64,000 nucleotides of DNA. It comes from Microvirga splendida (GTDB taxonomy: Bacteria > Pseudomonadota > Alphaproteobacteria > Rhizobiales > Beijerinckiaceae). Below the pieces are notes generated by a model that was given only the letters and a program-made list of their open reading frames with translations, made no database searches and was not told the DNA's origin. The stretch lies in NCBI RefSeq assembly GCF_016427565.1, contig NZ_JAELXT010000005.1, positions 62,001 through 126,000 on the forward strand. The letters run 5' to 3'. Positions 43,588-52,589 of the stretch are shown here, piece by piece (positions within the stretch are counted from its first letter, which is position 1; the number at the start of each line of letters is the position of its first letter). The position numbers were made by a program, and so were the translations under genes.

Positions 43588-44344
43588 GATCCAGGGTCTG
43601 ACCAAGCGGTTCGGTGGCCTGACGGCGGTTCGCGATGTGACCACCACCTTCGACAAGGGCCGCATCAACGCGATCATCGGCCCGAACGGCGCCGGCAAGA
43701 CCACCTTCTTCAATCTGGTGAGCGGCTATCACAAGCCAACATCCGGTCGCATCATCTTCGACGGGCAGGACGTGACTGGCCTGCGGCCCGATCAGGTCGC
43801 GAAGCTCGGCGTCGCTCGCACCTTCCAGTCGACCACCCTGTTCGACAAGGCGACGGTGCTCGACAACCTCATCGTCGGGCACCGCTTGCGCACCACATCG
43901 ACTTTCTGGGACGTGGTGCTCAACACGAGCCGCTTACGGGAAGACGAGCATCGCTGCCGGGCCAAGGCCGAAGAGGTGCTTGATTTCGTCGGGCTCTCCT
44001 CCGTGGCGCACCATCTGGCGGCGGACATCTCGCAGGAAGAGCGCAAGCGCGTCGCCTTCGCCCTGGCGCTCGCCACCGATCCGAAGATCGTGCTGCTCGA
44101 TGAGCCGGCCGGCGGCGTCAATCCCGAGGAGACCCTGGGGCTCGCCGAACTCATCAGGAAGATGATCCGCAAGGGGCTGACCGTGTGCCTGATCGAGCAC
44201 AAGATGGATATGATCATGAGCCTTGCCGACAAGATCGTGGTGCTCGACCATGGCGAGATGATTGCCGAGGGAACACCCGCGCAGATCCGGTCCGACCAGC
44301 GCGTGATCGAAGCCTATCTGGGAGCGGACTATGCTGCGGCTTGA
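43580..44344 (+). CDS. livG: LivG-type ABC transporter ATP-binding protein
   Basis: This 254-residue ATPase powers the importer. Walker A is GPNGAGKTTFFN near residue 34, the Q-loop is in ARTFQSTTLF, the signature region is DISQEERKRVAFALALA near 150 (variant of LSGGQ) and Walker B is IVLLDEPAGGVNPEE near 170. The signature SQEER is slightly unusual but seen in this family. It overlaps LivM by eight and LivF by 14 bases. Confidence 0.94.
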   Translation: MLEIQGLTKRFGGLTAVRDVTTTFDKGRINAIIGPNGAGKTTFFNLVSGYHKPTSGRIIFDGQDVTGLRPDQVAKLGVARTFQSTTLFDKATVLDNLIVGHRLRTTSTFWDVVLNTSRLREDEHRCRAKAEEVLDFVGLSSVAHHLAADISQEERKRVAFALALATDPKIVLLDEPAGGVNPEETLGLAELIRKMIRKGLTVCLIEHKMDMIMSLADKIVVLDHGEMIAEGTPAQIRSDQRVIEAYLGADYAAA

Positions 44345-45038
44345 GGGAGCGCAACTCAATTACGGCAGCTTCCGGGCACTCGACGGAATCTCGATCCACG
44401 CTGAGCCAGGGGAACTCGTGGTGATGCTCGGCGCCAACGGCGCCGGCAAGAGCTCCCTGTTCCTCGCCATCAGCGGATTGCGCAAGCTCAGCCGTGGCAA
44501 CATCTGGTTCAAGGATCAGAACATCGCCGGCCGCAAGCCGTCCCAGATCGTCCAGTCCGGCGTTGTGCATTGCCCGGAGGGGCGCAAGCTCTTCCCCGAG
44601 ATGTCCGTGCGCAAGAACCTGCTTCTCGGCGCCTATGTGCATCGCCAGGACAAGAAGGAATCCGAGAAGATCCTCGATCAGGTCTTCGAGATGTTCCCGA
44701 TTCTGTACGAGAAGCGCCATGACATGGCCGGCTCCTTGAGCGGCGGCCAGCAGCAGATGGTGGCCATCGGCCGCGCCCTGATGGGGCGGCCGCAGGTTCT
44801 GCTGTTGGACGAGCCGTCGCTCGGTCTTGCGCCGCTCGTGGTCAAGCAGGTGCTCGGCGTCATCAAGGCGATCAACGACAAGGGCACCACGGTGCTGCTC
44901 GCCGAGCAGAACGCCTATGCGGCTCTGCAGATCGCCCACCGCGCCTATGTCATCGAGAGCGGCCGGATCGTCATGGAGGGCGACCGGGACACCCTGCTCA
45001 ACGACGAGCGTGTTCGAAAAGCCTATATCGGCGCCTGA
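44331..45038 (+). CDS. livF: LivF-type ABC transporter ATP-binding protein
   Basis: This 235-residue ATPase is the partner of LivG. Walker A is GANGAGKSSLF near residue 35, the signature is LSGGQQQMVAIGRALM near 135 and Walker B is VLLLDEPSLGLAPLVVK near 155, all canonical for LivF. The HCPEGRKLFPEMSVRKNLLLG segment is a clear LivF marker. It is the last of the four coupled transporter genes; the binding-protein gene follows after 115 bases. Confidence 0.96.
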   Translation: MLRLEGAQLNYGSFRALDGISIHAEPGELVVMLGANGAGKSSLFLAISGLRKLSRGNIWFKDQNIAGRKPSQIVQSGVVHCPEGRKLFPEMSVRKNLLLGAYVHRQDKKESEKILDQVFEMFPILYEKRHDMAGSLSGGQQQMVAIGRALMGRPQVLLLDEPSLGLAPLVVKQVLGVIKAINDKGTTVLLAEQNAYAALQIAHRAYVIESGRIVMEGDRDTLLNDERVRKAYIGA

Positions 45039-45153
45039 CCCGGCGCCGGTTGTGGAAGCCTGCGAGCCCCAAAGGCTCGCCAAGAGAGAGACGGGAGCCG
45101 ATCACGGTCGAACTCCCGCCCCATGAAGAAAGAACAAGAGGAGAGGAAAACAA

Positions 45154-46320
45154 ATGGCTCTTTGGAAACACCTGGTTCACACCGCAGGCGCAGTGACGCT
45201 CGCGGCCGGCTTCGCGTCCGTCGCATCGGCTCAGGAGACCGTCAATATCGGCTATACCGGCCCGCTCAGCGGCGGCGCCGCGCTCTATGGCAAGAACACC
45301 CTGGTCGGCCTCGAGATGGCCGCGAAGGAGATCAACGATGCCGGCGGCTTCGATGTCGGCGGCAAGAAATACAAGTTCAACATCGTGGCGCTCGACGACA
45401 AGTACTCGCCGAGCGAGGCGGCCGTGAACGCCAAGCGCCTCAAGGCGCAGAACAACACGCCCATGATCTTCACGCCGCATTCCGGCGGTGCCTTCGCGAT
45501 CCAGGCTTTCAACGAGCAGGACAACTTCATTCTCGGCGCCTACACCAGCGTGCCGAACATGACGGAGCGCGGCAACAAGCTCACCCTGCGCATTCCGCCG
45601 TCCTTCGCGGGCTACGTGCAGCCCTTCATCAATGTGCAGATGAAGAACTTCGGCAAGAAGCTCGCCATGGCCGGCGGTGACCATGACTACGCCAAGGCTT
45701 GGGCGCAGCTCTTCGGTCCCGCCTGGACCAAGGCCGGAGGCCAGATCGTGGCTGAGAACCCGATGTCCTACAACAAGGATACGGACTTCTACAGCGGCGT
45801 GAGCCGTGTGCTGGCCGCCAACCCCGACGTGCTGTTCATCGGTGGCGCTTCCGAGCCGACGGCGCTGGTCGCCAAGCAGGCCCGGGAGCTCGGCTTCAAG
45901 GGCGGTTTCGCCGTGATGGATCAAGCCAAGCTCGACGAGATGGCCGCCGTCATCGGCGGCATGGATATGCTGGAGGGCGCCGTCGGCGTTCTGCCGCTGA
46001 TCTACGACAAGCGTCCCGGCACGGAAAACTTCATCGCGAAGTTCAAGAAGCAGTACGACCGCAACCCCGGCACGGAAGCCTCCTACCACTACTCGACCCT
46101 TAACGCAGTGGCTGAGGCCATGAAGCTCGCCGGCACCGTTTCCGACCCGAAGGCGATCCACGCCAAGCTAAGCGAAGCCTATGGCAAGCTGCCGCCGGAG
46201 AAGAACCCGGCTCGCATCACCAGCGTGGACGAGCGCGGCGGCACGAATGCCAACATCGTCGTCGGCGTGGTCAAGGACGGCAAAGTCGAAAGCGTCGAGG
46301 CGGCGAGCCTCGGCCAATAA
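45154..46320 (+). CDS. Liv-type periplasmic substrate-binding protein
   Basis: This 388-residue protein has a signal peptide ending at about residue 26 (GFASVASAQE) and the peripla_BP_6 fold with IGYTGPLSGGAALYGKNT near residue 32, a two-lobed domain, and EASYHYSTLNAVAEAMKLAG near the C-terminus. It captures the ligand for LivHMGF. In R. palustris, related binding proteins next to the pim genes bind aromatic, fatty and dicarboxylic acids, so a carboxylic acid ligand is likely here. A terminator follows directly. Confidence 0.93.
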   Translation: MALWKHLVHTAGAVTLAAGFASVASAQETVNIGYTGPLSGGAALYGKNTLVGLEMAAKEINDAGGFDVGGKKYKFNIVALDDKYSPSEAAVNAKRLKAQNNTPMIFTPHSGGAFAIQAFNEQDNFILGAYTSVPNMTERGNKLTLRIPPSFAGYVQPFINVQMKNFGKKLAMAGGDHDYAKAWAQLFGPAWTKAGGQIVAENPMSYNKDTDFYSGVSRVLAANPDVLFIGGASEPTALVAKQARELGFKGGFAVMDQAKLDEMAAVIGGMDMLEGAVGVLPLIYDKRPGTENFIAKFKKQYDRNPGTEASYHYSTLNAVAEAMKLAGTVSDPKAIHAKLSEAYGKLPPEKNPARITSVDERGGTNANIVVGVVKDGKVESVEAASLGQ

Positions 46321-46331
46321 GACCCTTGATG

Positions 46332-46366
46332 AGCAGGGCCAGCCCCGAAGCCGGCCCTGCTTCTTT
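46332..46366 (+). terminator. Rho-independent terminator of the liv operon
   Basis: AGCAGGGCC at 46332-46340 pairs with GGCCCTGCT at 46353-46361 and is followed by TCTTTC. It lies 11 bases beyond the binding-protein stop and would sit inside the thioesterase gene if that began at 46329, so the later start is preferred. Confidence 0.75.
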
Positions 46367-46388
46367 CGCAGACGGGCAGGCGATCCAC

Positions 46389-46868
46389 ATGGATGCAATC
46401 CCATTCGATACCCGCGCTGCCGGCATCCGGGAGCGGGTGGCCCTGCAGGGATTCATGCGTCTCGTCGGGGCGCAGATCGACGAACTGGCGCCCGGCTCCG
46501 CGACGATCTCCGTGGCCCGCCGCGATGATCTGCTTCAGCAGCACAGCCTGTTTCACGGCGGCGTCACGGCTTTCCTGATCGACAACGGCACGACCATTGC
46601 GGCCGCGACCGTTCTCAAGCCTAGGCAGGGCGTCCTCACGGCCGAATACAAGCTCAACCTGTTCTCGCCGGCCGATGGGGACCGGCTCATCTGCCGCTCC
46701 CGGGTGGTCAAGCCGGGCAGCCGCATGATCATCGTGGCGGCGGATGTCTTCACCGAAAAGGATGGGCGCGAGAAGCAGACGGCGGTTGCGCTCGCCACCA
46801 TCGCGGTTCTGGATCAGGCCTCGATGCCGCCCCTGCGGCAGGCTGGACAAGTTTCGAGCGACCGATAA
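46389..46868 (+). CDS. PaaI-family hotdog thioesterase
   Basis: This 159-residue acyl-CoA thioesterase has the PaaI hotdog fold with the conserved HSLFHGGVTAFLIDNGTTIAA segment, the catalytic Asn/Asp region, near residue 60. It probably releases CoA from dead-end acyl-CoA. The ATG at 46389 is preferred because a terminator hairpin covers 46332-46366; the alternative start at 46329 has no ribosome site. The next gene, an acyl-CoA ligase, starts 37 bases after its stop. Confidence 0.85.
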   Translation: MDAIPFDTRAAGIRERVALQGFMRLVGAQIDELAPGSATISVARRDDLLQQHSLFHGGVTAFLIDNGTTIAAATVLKPRQGVLTAEYKLNLFSPADGDRLICRSRVVKPGSRMIIVAADVFTEKDGREKQTAVALATIAVLDQASMPPLRQAGQVSSDR

Positions 46869-46905
46869 ATTCCTGACAATAAGCAAAAACCGGAGGGAAG
46901 AAACG

Positions 46906-48549
46906 ATGTTGAAGGGAATGATGATGGATCGACAGCTGTCGATCCCGGCGATCATCGATCTGGCCGCGGAGGTGCACGCCGACACCGAGATCGTTTCGGT
47001 GGCGACCGAGGGCGGCATTCACCGCACCACCTACAAGGACATCCACAAGCGCATCGCCCGGCTGGCGCATGGCCTGCGCGCGCTCGGCGTCAAACCGGGC
47101 GACCGCGTCGCAACGCTTGCCTGGAACGGCTACCGGCATTTCGAGCTCTACTACGCGATCTCAGGCATCGGAGCCGTGTGCCACACGGTCAATCCGCGCC
47201 TGTTCCCCGAGCAACTCGTCTATATCATCAATCACGCGCAGGACACGGCGTTCTTCTTCGACATCACCTTCGCGCCACTCGTCGCCGCCCTGCGGCCGAA
47301 GCTGCCCCAGAACATCACCTTCGTGGCGATGACCGGCCGTGAGACCATGCCGGCGCAGGAGGGGCTCGACGGCCTCCTGTGCTACGAGGATCTGCTGACG
47401 GGACAGCCTGACACGATCACCTGGCCGGACCTCGACGAGAACACCGCCGCGGCTTTGAGCTACACCTCCGGCACCACGGGCGAGCCCAAGGGCGTGCTCT
47501 ACTCGCACCGGTCGCAGGTGATCCACGCCATGACGTCCGTGATCGGCGCCTCGCGCTATTTCGGCATGGGCAAGAAGATCCTTCCCGTTGTGCCGCTCTT
47601 CCACGTCAACGCCTGGGCGCTGCCCTATTCGGCGCCCATCTCCGGCACCTCGCTGATCTTCCCCGGCGCGAAGCTCGATGGCGCGAGCCTCTTCAACCTC
47701 ATGGATGCCGAGAAGGTCGACAACAGCTGGGGCGTGCCCACCGTATGGCTCGGGCTTCTGCACGAGATGAAGCAGAGAGGCCGCAAGCCCGAGGGCCTGA
47801 CCGATGTGATCATCGGCGGCTCGGCAGCGCCGCAGCCGATGATCGAAGCCTTCGAGCGGGATTACGGCATCAGCGTCTGCCACGGCTGGGGCATGACCGA
47901 GATGAGCCCCATCGGCACGTTCGGCATGCTGGGACCGGATATGGAGCAGCTGCCGCTCGACGAGAAGGTTGCGATCAAGGTGCGCCAGGGCCGCCGCCTT
48001 TTCACGGTCGACATGAAGATCGTCGACGAGAACGGCAAGGAATTGCCGAAGGACGGCGAGGTCTTCGGCGAGCTTTGCGTGCGCGGCCCTGCGGTTGCCT
48101 CGGGCTACTACAACAACGAGGCTGCCACGGCACAGGCTCTCGATGCCGAAGGCTGGTTCAAGACGGGCGACGTCGCCAAGATCACGCCGGACGGGTTCCT
48201 CCAGATCGTGGACCGCACCAAGGATCTGGTGAAGTCCGGCGGCGAATGGATCTCCTCCATCGATCTGGAGAACGCGGCCCTGGGTGCGCCGGGTGTCGCC
48301 AATTGCGCCGTGCTCGCCATGCCGCATCCGCGCTGGGGCGAGCGGCCTCTCCTCGTGGTGGTGCCGAAGCCCGATGCGAAGCCCGCCAAGGAGGATATCC
48401 TGGCCTATCTCACCACCAAGGTCGCGAGCTGGCAGGTGCCGGACGACGTACTTTTCGTCGAGAGCATTCCGCTGACGGCAACAGGCAAGATCTCCAAGCT
48501 GGAGCTGCGCAAGATCCTGAAGGACTATGTCCTTCCCACGGCCGCGTGA
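46906..48549 (+). CDS. Long-chain acyl-CoA synthetase family protein
   Basis: This 547-residue ANL-family ligase begins [18 protein letters not shown] and has the P-loop [16 protein letters not shown] near residue 185, the A5 motif [16 protein letters not shown] near 325, the A7 region [21 protein letters not shown] near 415 and the catalytic Lys in [12 protein letters not shown] near 528. It resembles FadK/medium-chain and aryl-acid CoA synthetases. CGGAGGGAAG precedes the ATG. This is the second acyl-CoA ligase of the cluster and probably handles the substrate delivered by the adjacent importer. Confidence 0.92.
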   Translation: MLKGMMMDRQLSIPAIIDLAAEVHADTEIVSVATEGGIHRTTYKDIHKRIARLAHGLRALGVKPGDRVATLAWNGYRHFELYYAISGIGAVCHTVNPRLFPEQLVYIINHAQDTAFFFDITFAPLVAALRPKLPQNITFVAMTGRETMPAQEGLDGLLCYEDLLTGQPDTITWPDLDENTAAALSYTSGTTGEPKGVLYSHRSQVIHAMTSVIGASRYFGMGKKILPVVPLFHVNAWALPYSAPISGTSLIFPGAKLDGASLFNLMDAEKVDNSWGVPTVWLGLLHEMKQRGRKPEGLTDVIIGGSAAPQPMIEAFERDYGISVCHGWGMTEMSPIGTFGMLGPDMEQLPLDEKVAIKVRQGRRLFTVDMKIVDENGKELPKDGEVFGELCVRGPAVASGYYNNEAATAQALDAEGWFKTGDVAKITPDGFLQIVDRTKDLVKSGGEWISSIDLENAALGAPGVANCAVLAMPHPRWGERPLLVVVPKPDAKPAKEDILAYLTTKVASWQVPDDVLFVESIPLTATGKISKLELRKILKDYVLPTAA

Positions 48550-48556
48550 GCGGCCG

Positions 48557-49387
48557 ATGACGGAAGCCTACCTGAACTCGTTGTTCTCGGTCGCGGGCAA
48601 GACGGCGCTCGTGACCGGGGGCGCTACGGGCATCGGCCGCATGATCGCCGAGGCTCTCGTGCGGGCCGGCGCGCGGGTGTTGATCGCCTCGCGCAAGGGT
48701 GAAGCCTGCGAGGCCGTGGCGCGGGAGCTCAATGCGCTCGATGCCGGCGGCACGGCGGAAGGCTTCGCTGGCGATGTGGGGACGGAGGCCGGCGTGATGG
48801 CGCTGGCTTCCGAGGTGAAGGAACGCACGGCGCGCCTTCACATCTTGGTCAACAATGCCGGCAAGACATGGGGCGAGCCGCTGGAGACTTTTCCGCACAA
48901 AGCCTGGGACGGGGTGTTCTCGGTCAATGTCGCGGGCCTCTTCACGCTGACCCAGCAGCTGCTGCCTTTGCTTGAGGTCGCGGCCAGCGACGACGATCCC
49001 GCCCGCGTCGTCAATCTCGGCTCCGTCATGGGCGCAGCGCCCATCGGCGACAATGCCTATTCCTATGCGGCGTCCAAGGCCGCCGTGCACCACCTCACCC
49101 GAATCCTGGCGAAGGAGTTCGCCGCTCGTCGGATCACGGTGAATGCCTTCGCGCCGGGACCTTTCCAGAGCCGTATGACAGCCTTTGCCACAGGCGATGA
49201 GCACAAGCGCGCGCTGGTCGCCGCCAGCATCCCCTTTGGCCGCATCGGCCGGCCGGACGATATCGCAGGCGCGCTCCTGTTCCTCTGCGGTCGCGGAGGC
49301 GCCTATACGACGGGAGCCATCATCCCGCTCGACGGCGGCATCGGGGTGGAGACCGGGCACAAGATGTTCGGCGAGGCGGCTTTATGA
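48557..49387 (+). CDS. SDR-family oxidoreductase
   Basis: This 276-residue short-chain dehydrogenase has the cofactor motif TGGATGIGRMIAEALVRAGA at about residues 19-38, NNAGK near 97, catalytic Ser in VNLGSVMGAAP near 153 and Tyr-Lys in AYSYAASKAAVHH near 168. GGAYTTGAIIPLDGG at the C-terminus is typical of 3-oxoacyl reductases and related enzymes. It lies eight bases after the ligase and overlaps the MaoC gene by four bases, so it probably belongs to the same catabolic operon. Confidence 0.9.
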   Translation: MTEAYLNSLFSVAGKTALVTGGATGIGRMIAEALVRAGARVLIASRKGEACEAVARELNALDAGGTAEGFAGDVGTEAGVMALASEVKERTARLHILVNNAGKTWGEPLETFPHKAWDGVFSVNVAGLFTLTQQLLPLLEVAASDDDPARVVNLGSVMGAAPIGDNAYSYAASKAAVHHLTRILAKEFAARRITVNAFAPGPFQSRMTAFATGDEHKRALVAASIPFGRIGRPDDIAGALLFLCGRGGAYTTGAIIPLDGGIGVETGHKMFGEAAL

Positions 49388-49860
49388 ACCTGCATGCGCC
49401 CCTGTCGGCCTCCATCGACGACCTGAAGAAGCGGGTCGGACAGGAGGTCGGGGTCTCGTCCTGGAAAGTGATCGATCAGGACCGGATCGACCGCTTCGCG
49501 GCGGTGACGGAAGACCTGCAGTTCATCCACGTGGAGCCAGAGCGCGCCCTCGCGGAGACGCCCTTCGGCGGCACCATCGCGCATGGCTTTCTCACTCTGT
49601 CGCTCCTGTCCACTATGGGGCAGGAGGCGTTGCCGACGATCAGGAGCCGGACCATGGGCATTAACTACGGTTTGGAGCGTGTCCGTTTTCTCTCGCCGGT
49701 GCCGGTGGGCGCACGGGTGAGAGGACGGTTCACCTTGTCCGAGGTCTCTATGCGCTCCGCCACGCAGGCCATGCTGCGCTATCAGGTGACTGTCGAGATC
49801 GAGGGCGCGGAGAAGCCGGCGCTTGCGGCCGAATGGATCACCCTCGCGGTGCTCGGGTAA
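49384..49860 (+). CDS. MaoC-family hydratase, NodN-like
   Basis: This 158-residue hotdog protein has the enoyl-CoA hydratase 2 pattern AVTEDLQFIHVEPERA near residue 42 and PFGGTIAHGFLTLSLL near 62, close to NodN-type MaoC proteins. It is expected to hydrate a 2-enoyl-CoA or related thioester. It overlaps the SDR gene by four bases and precedes the kinase gene by five, so all three are coupled. Confidence 0.9.
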   Translation: MNLHAPLSASIDDLKKRVGQEVGVSSWKVIDQDRIDRFAAVTEDLQFIHVEPERALAETPFGGTIAHGFLTLSLLSTMGQEALPTIRSRTMGINYGLERVRFLSPVPVGARVRGRFTLSEVSMRSATQAMLRYQVTVEIEGAEKPALAAEWITLAVLG

Positions 49861-49865
49861 GCCTC

Positions 49866-50900
49866 ATGACAGCGCAGGCAGCAGCCCATCTCGATACGGA
49901 GCGCCTTGGCCCCTATCTCACCGCGCACGTTCCGGGCTTTGGCCGCCTCGTTGGCGCGGAAAAGTTTTCCGGAGGCCAATCGAATCCAACCTTCCTGATC
50001 ACGTCGACGCAAGGCCGCTTCGTGCTGCGGCGCAAGCCGCCCGGAACGCTGCTGAAATCGGCCCATGCAGTCGACCGCGAATACCGGATCATGGCAGCCC
50101 TGGCGAAGACGGACGTGCCCGTTCCGCGCGTCCTGCATCTGTGCGAGGACGAGACGATCATCGGCTCCATGTTCTACGTCATGGATTATGTGGAGGGGCG
50201 CATCTTCTGGGACGGCAGGCTGCCCGATCTCAGCCTTGAAGAGCGCAGCGCGATCTACGATTCCATGAACGCGGCGCTTGCCGCTTTGCACAAGGTCGAT
50301 CCCGCGGCGGTCGGCCTTGCCGATTACGGCAAGCCGGGCAGCTATTTCGAGCGCCAGATCGCCCGCTGGACGGGCCAGTATCGCGCGTCGGAGATCCATC
50401 CGATCCCCGAGATGGACGAACTCATCACATGGCTGGAACGCCATACGCCAGAGGATGACGGGCGGGTGAGCCTCGTACATGGCGACTACCGGCTCGACAA
50501 CATGATCTTCGAGCCGACCGGAACGCGCATCCTGGCGGTGCTGGATTGGGAACTGTCCACCCTGGGCCACCCCCTGGCCGATCTCGCCTATCAGTGCATG
50601 CAGTGGCGGCTGCCCTCCGAGGGGGCGTTCCGTGGCTTGGGCGGAATCGAGCGGAAGGCCCATGGCATCCCCACAGAGGCGGAGTATGTCGAGCTCTATT
50701 GCCGGCGAACTGGGTTCGAGATGGTCGGCAACTGGCCTTTCTATCTCGCCTTCAGCTTCTTCCGCCTCGCGGCCATTCTCCAGGGTGTCTACAAGCGCTC
50801 CCTAGACGGCAACGCCTCCAACCCGGAGCGCGCCCGCCGCATGGGCGAGGCCGTGCCGATGATGGCCGGCATGGCCCTGGAAGTCGTCGGTGCACGCTGA
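49866..50900 (+). CDS. Phosphotransferase family protein (APH/ACAD10-like)
   Basis: This 344-residue protein has the aminoglycoside-phosphotransferase-like kinase fold. The N-lobe nucleotide region is GGQSNPTFLITSTQGRFVLRRKP near residue 37, the catalytic loop is LVHGDYRLDNMIFEP near 215 and the metal motif is ILAVLDWELSTLGHPLADL near 235. Such domains are fused to acyl-CoA dehydrogenases in ACAD10/11, where they phosphorylate 4-hydroxyacyl-CoA. The ACAD10/11-like dehydrogenase at 29.0 kb could be the separate partner (inference). It ends the rightward operon. Confidence 0.9.
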   Translation: MTAQAAAHLDTERLGPYLTAHVPGFGRLVGAEKFSGGQSNPTFLITSTQGRFVLRRKPPGTLLKSAHAVDREYRIMAALAKTDVPVPRVLHLCEDETIIGSMFYVMDYVEGRIFWDGRLPDLSLEERSAIYDSMNAALAALHKVDPAAVGLADYGKPGSYFERQIARWTGQYRASEIHPIPEMDELITWLERHTPEDDGRVSLVHGDYRLDNMIFEPTGTRILAVLDWELSTLGHPLADLAYQCMQWRLPSEGAFRGLGGIERKAHGIPTEAEYVELYCRRTGFEMVGNWPFYLAFSFFRLAAILQGVYKRSLDGNASNPERARRMGEAVPMMAGMALEVVGAR

Positions 50901-50987
50901 GTGCGCGAAAGCGCGACAGTATGATCTGGATCAAAGTACGGTCGGCGCGCCTGCGGAAGAATGGCTCCCGTAACAAGGAGCACGACC

Positions 50988-51440
50988 ATGAACAAAGACC
51001 TCAAGCTTCCTCACGACGGACTGGTTCTCGTCAGCGATGGTCGGAAAGCCCTCTTCATGAAGAACAAGGGGGACGATCTATATCCGAATCTCCAGGTGGA
51101 GCGCGTTCTCGAAGCTCCGGATTATCTGGCAACCCGCCATCAGGGCACGGACAAGCAGGGACAGGCTGGATCGGCAGGCCGTCGCAGCGCCATCGAGCAG
51201 ACCGACTGGCATGACCTCGCAGAGCGGAAGTTTGCCGGAGAGGTTGCGGACGCGGTCAACACGGCCTGCTCAAGCGGAGGCGTGAAGCACATCATCGTGG
51301 CGGCGCCCCCGCGCACCTTGGCCGAACTGCGCCATTGCTTCTCGGATGCGGTGAAGCAGCGGATCCTGGTCGAGGTGAACAAGGAACTCACCAAGCATCC
51401 GGTCTATGAGATCGAGCAGCACTTGATGGCTAATGCCTGA
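50988..51440 (+). CDS. Host attachment protein family, 150 aa
   Basis: This soluble protein matches the family annotated as required for attachment to host cells, with the signature ERKFAGEVADAVNTACSSGGV, then KHIIVAAPPRTLAELRH, SDAVKQRILVEVNKELTKHPV and a C-terminal EIEQHL. The family is widespread in free-living and plant-associated alphaproteobacteria and its biochemical role is unclear. AAGGAG precedes the ATG at 50988; a longer frame from 50961 lacks a site. It stands alone. Confidence 0.87.
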   Translation: MNKDLKLPHDGLVLVSDGRKALFMKNKGDDLYPNLQVERVLEAPDYLATRHQGTDKQGQAGSAGRRSAIEQTDWHDLAERKFAGEVADAVNTACSSGGVKHIIVAAPPRTLAELRHCFSDAVKQRILVEVNKELTKHPVYEIEQHLMANA

Positions 51441-51478
51441 GGCCCTCAGATGCGGCGCCAAGCCTGCACAATGCAGGC

Positions 51479-51506
51479 AGGAGAGGCGGTGTTGCCCGCC
51501 TCTCCT
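51479..51506. terminator. Hairpin between convergent genes
   Basis: AGGAGAGGCGG at 51479-51489 pairs with CCGCCTCTCCT at 51496-51506, and a smaller GCCTGCA/TGCAGGC hairpin lies at 51462-51478. They separate the host-attachment gene from a convergent small membrane-protein gene. No T run follows, so termination strength is uncertain. Confidence 0.45.
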
Positions 51507-51703
51507 CAGCGGTCCCACTTGATGTTGAGCGCGCTCGTCACGAGACGGTCGACGAGGACCGGCGCATCTGCGGCCATGCGCTCGATGCCCGCAACGGCCT
51601 GGCGCGTCATGCGCCCGTTCAGGAACGCATAGTCCATCACAATCGCGCTGACGAGTGCGATTACGGTCTTGAGGGCGCGCGAGGCGAGATCGGACCAGGT
51701 CAT
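51506..51703 (-). CDS. Small membrane protein, 65 aa
   Basis: This protein starts MTWSDLASRALKTVIALVSA and holds one hydrophobic segment (ALVSAIVMDYAFLNG). The rest is amphipathic and ends in ALNIKWDR. AAAGAGG lies about seven bases before the ATG. No family was recognised. It points away from the iol genes and may be independently expressed. Confidence 0.5.
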   Translation of the reverse strand: MTWSDLASRALKTVIALVSAIVMDYAFLNGRMTRQAVAGIERMAADAPVLVDRLVTSALNIKWDR

Positions 51704-51773
51704 GAGGCCTCTTTAGGGAAACGATGTTCGCCTCATGCCCGAAAGGTCCGGGCAGATCAAGCGACAGAAGACC

Positions 51774-52577
51774 TCAGGCTTGCTTCAGCATCCACTCGTG
51801 GTCCGGGTCGTTGTGGAACTTCCAAACCCGTTTCGGGCCGGCCATCACGTTGAGATAATAAAGCTCGTAGCCGTGCGGTGCGCCGACCGGGTGATAGCCC
51901 TTCGGCACCAGCACCACGTCGCCGTTGGCGGCCGCCAGCGTCTCGTCGAGGGAGCGGTCGTCCGTGTAGACCCGCTGCAGGGCAAAGCCCGTGGGCGGGT
52001 TCAGGCGGTGGTAATAGGTCTCCTCCAGCAGCGACTCATGGGGCAGCATGTCCCGGTCGTGCTTATGGGGCGGATAGCTCGACCAGTGACCGGAGGGCGT
52101 GATGACCTCGACCACCAGCAGGCTCTCCGCTGCTTCAGTCTCCGGCAGGATGTTGCGCACGTGGCGCGTGTTGGTGCCTTTGCCCCGCGTCTCCTGGCCG
52201 ACCTGATCCGGGCCGATCACGCGCGCCGGCAGCTTGCCTTCGGCGGGCGCGGTGCAGATGGCCACCTCGCAGTCTGTCTCTGCTGTTAGCGACCACTCTG
52301 AGCAGGCCGGGGCATAGAGGGACCATGGATCCGGCTCGAACGGCGAGCTGCGCCCGCCGATGGTGCCGAAGTCCTGTCCGGCTGCGCCAACATGCGCGCG
52401 TCCCGACAGCATGACGATGCAAACTTCCCGATCCCCCGTCGCCTGATTCAGGTTCTGACCGCTTTTGAGCTGGTAGACCTCGAAGCCCACATAGGTCCAG
52501 CCCGCCGATTCCGGCGTGATGGCGTGGATGCGCCCATTGGCACCGGGCGTCGACGGCTTGACGAGAAGCTTGGACAT
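51774..52577 (-). CDS. iolB: 5-deoxy-glucuronate isomerase
   Basis: This 267-residue cupin-family enzyme isomerises 5-deoxy-glucuronate to 2-deoxy-5-keto-gluconate in inositol breakdown. The IolB landmarks SSYPPHKHDRD near residue 170 and HRLNPPTGFALQRVYTDD near 200 (metal ligands) are present, and the C-terminus ends in NVMAGPKRVWKFHNDPDHEWM. The ATG at 52577 has AGGAG about nine bases upstream and was preferred over a GTG nine bases earlier. It is last in iolCDEB, 12 bases after iolE. Confidence 0.95.
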   Translation of the reverse strand: MSKLLVKPSTPGANGRIHAITPESAGWTYVGFEVYQLKSGQNLNQATGDREVCIVMLSGRAHVGAAGQDFGTIGGRSSPFEPDPWSLYAPACSEWSLTAETDCEVAICTAPAEGKLPARVIGPDQVGQETRGKGTNTRHVRNILPETEAAESLLVVEVITPSGHWSSYPPHKHDRDMLPHESLLEETYYHRLNPPTGFALQRVYTDDRSLDETLAAANGDVVLVPKGYHPVGAPHGYELYYLNVMAGPKRVWKFHNDPDHEWMLKQA

Positions 52578-52589
52578 CGTGAGCACTCC

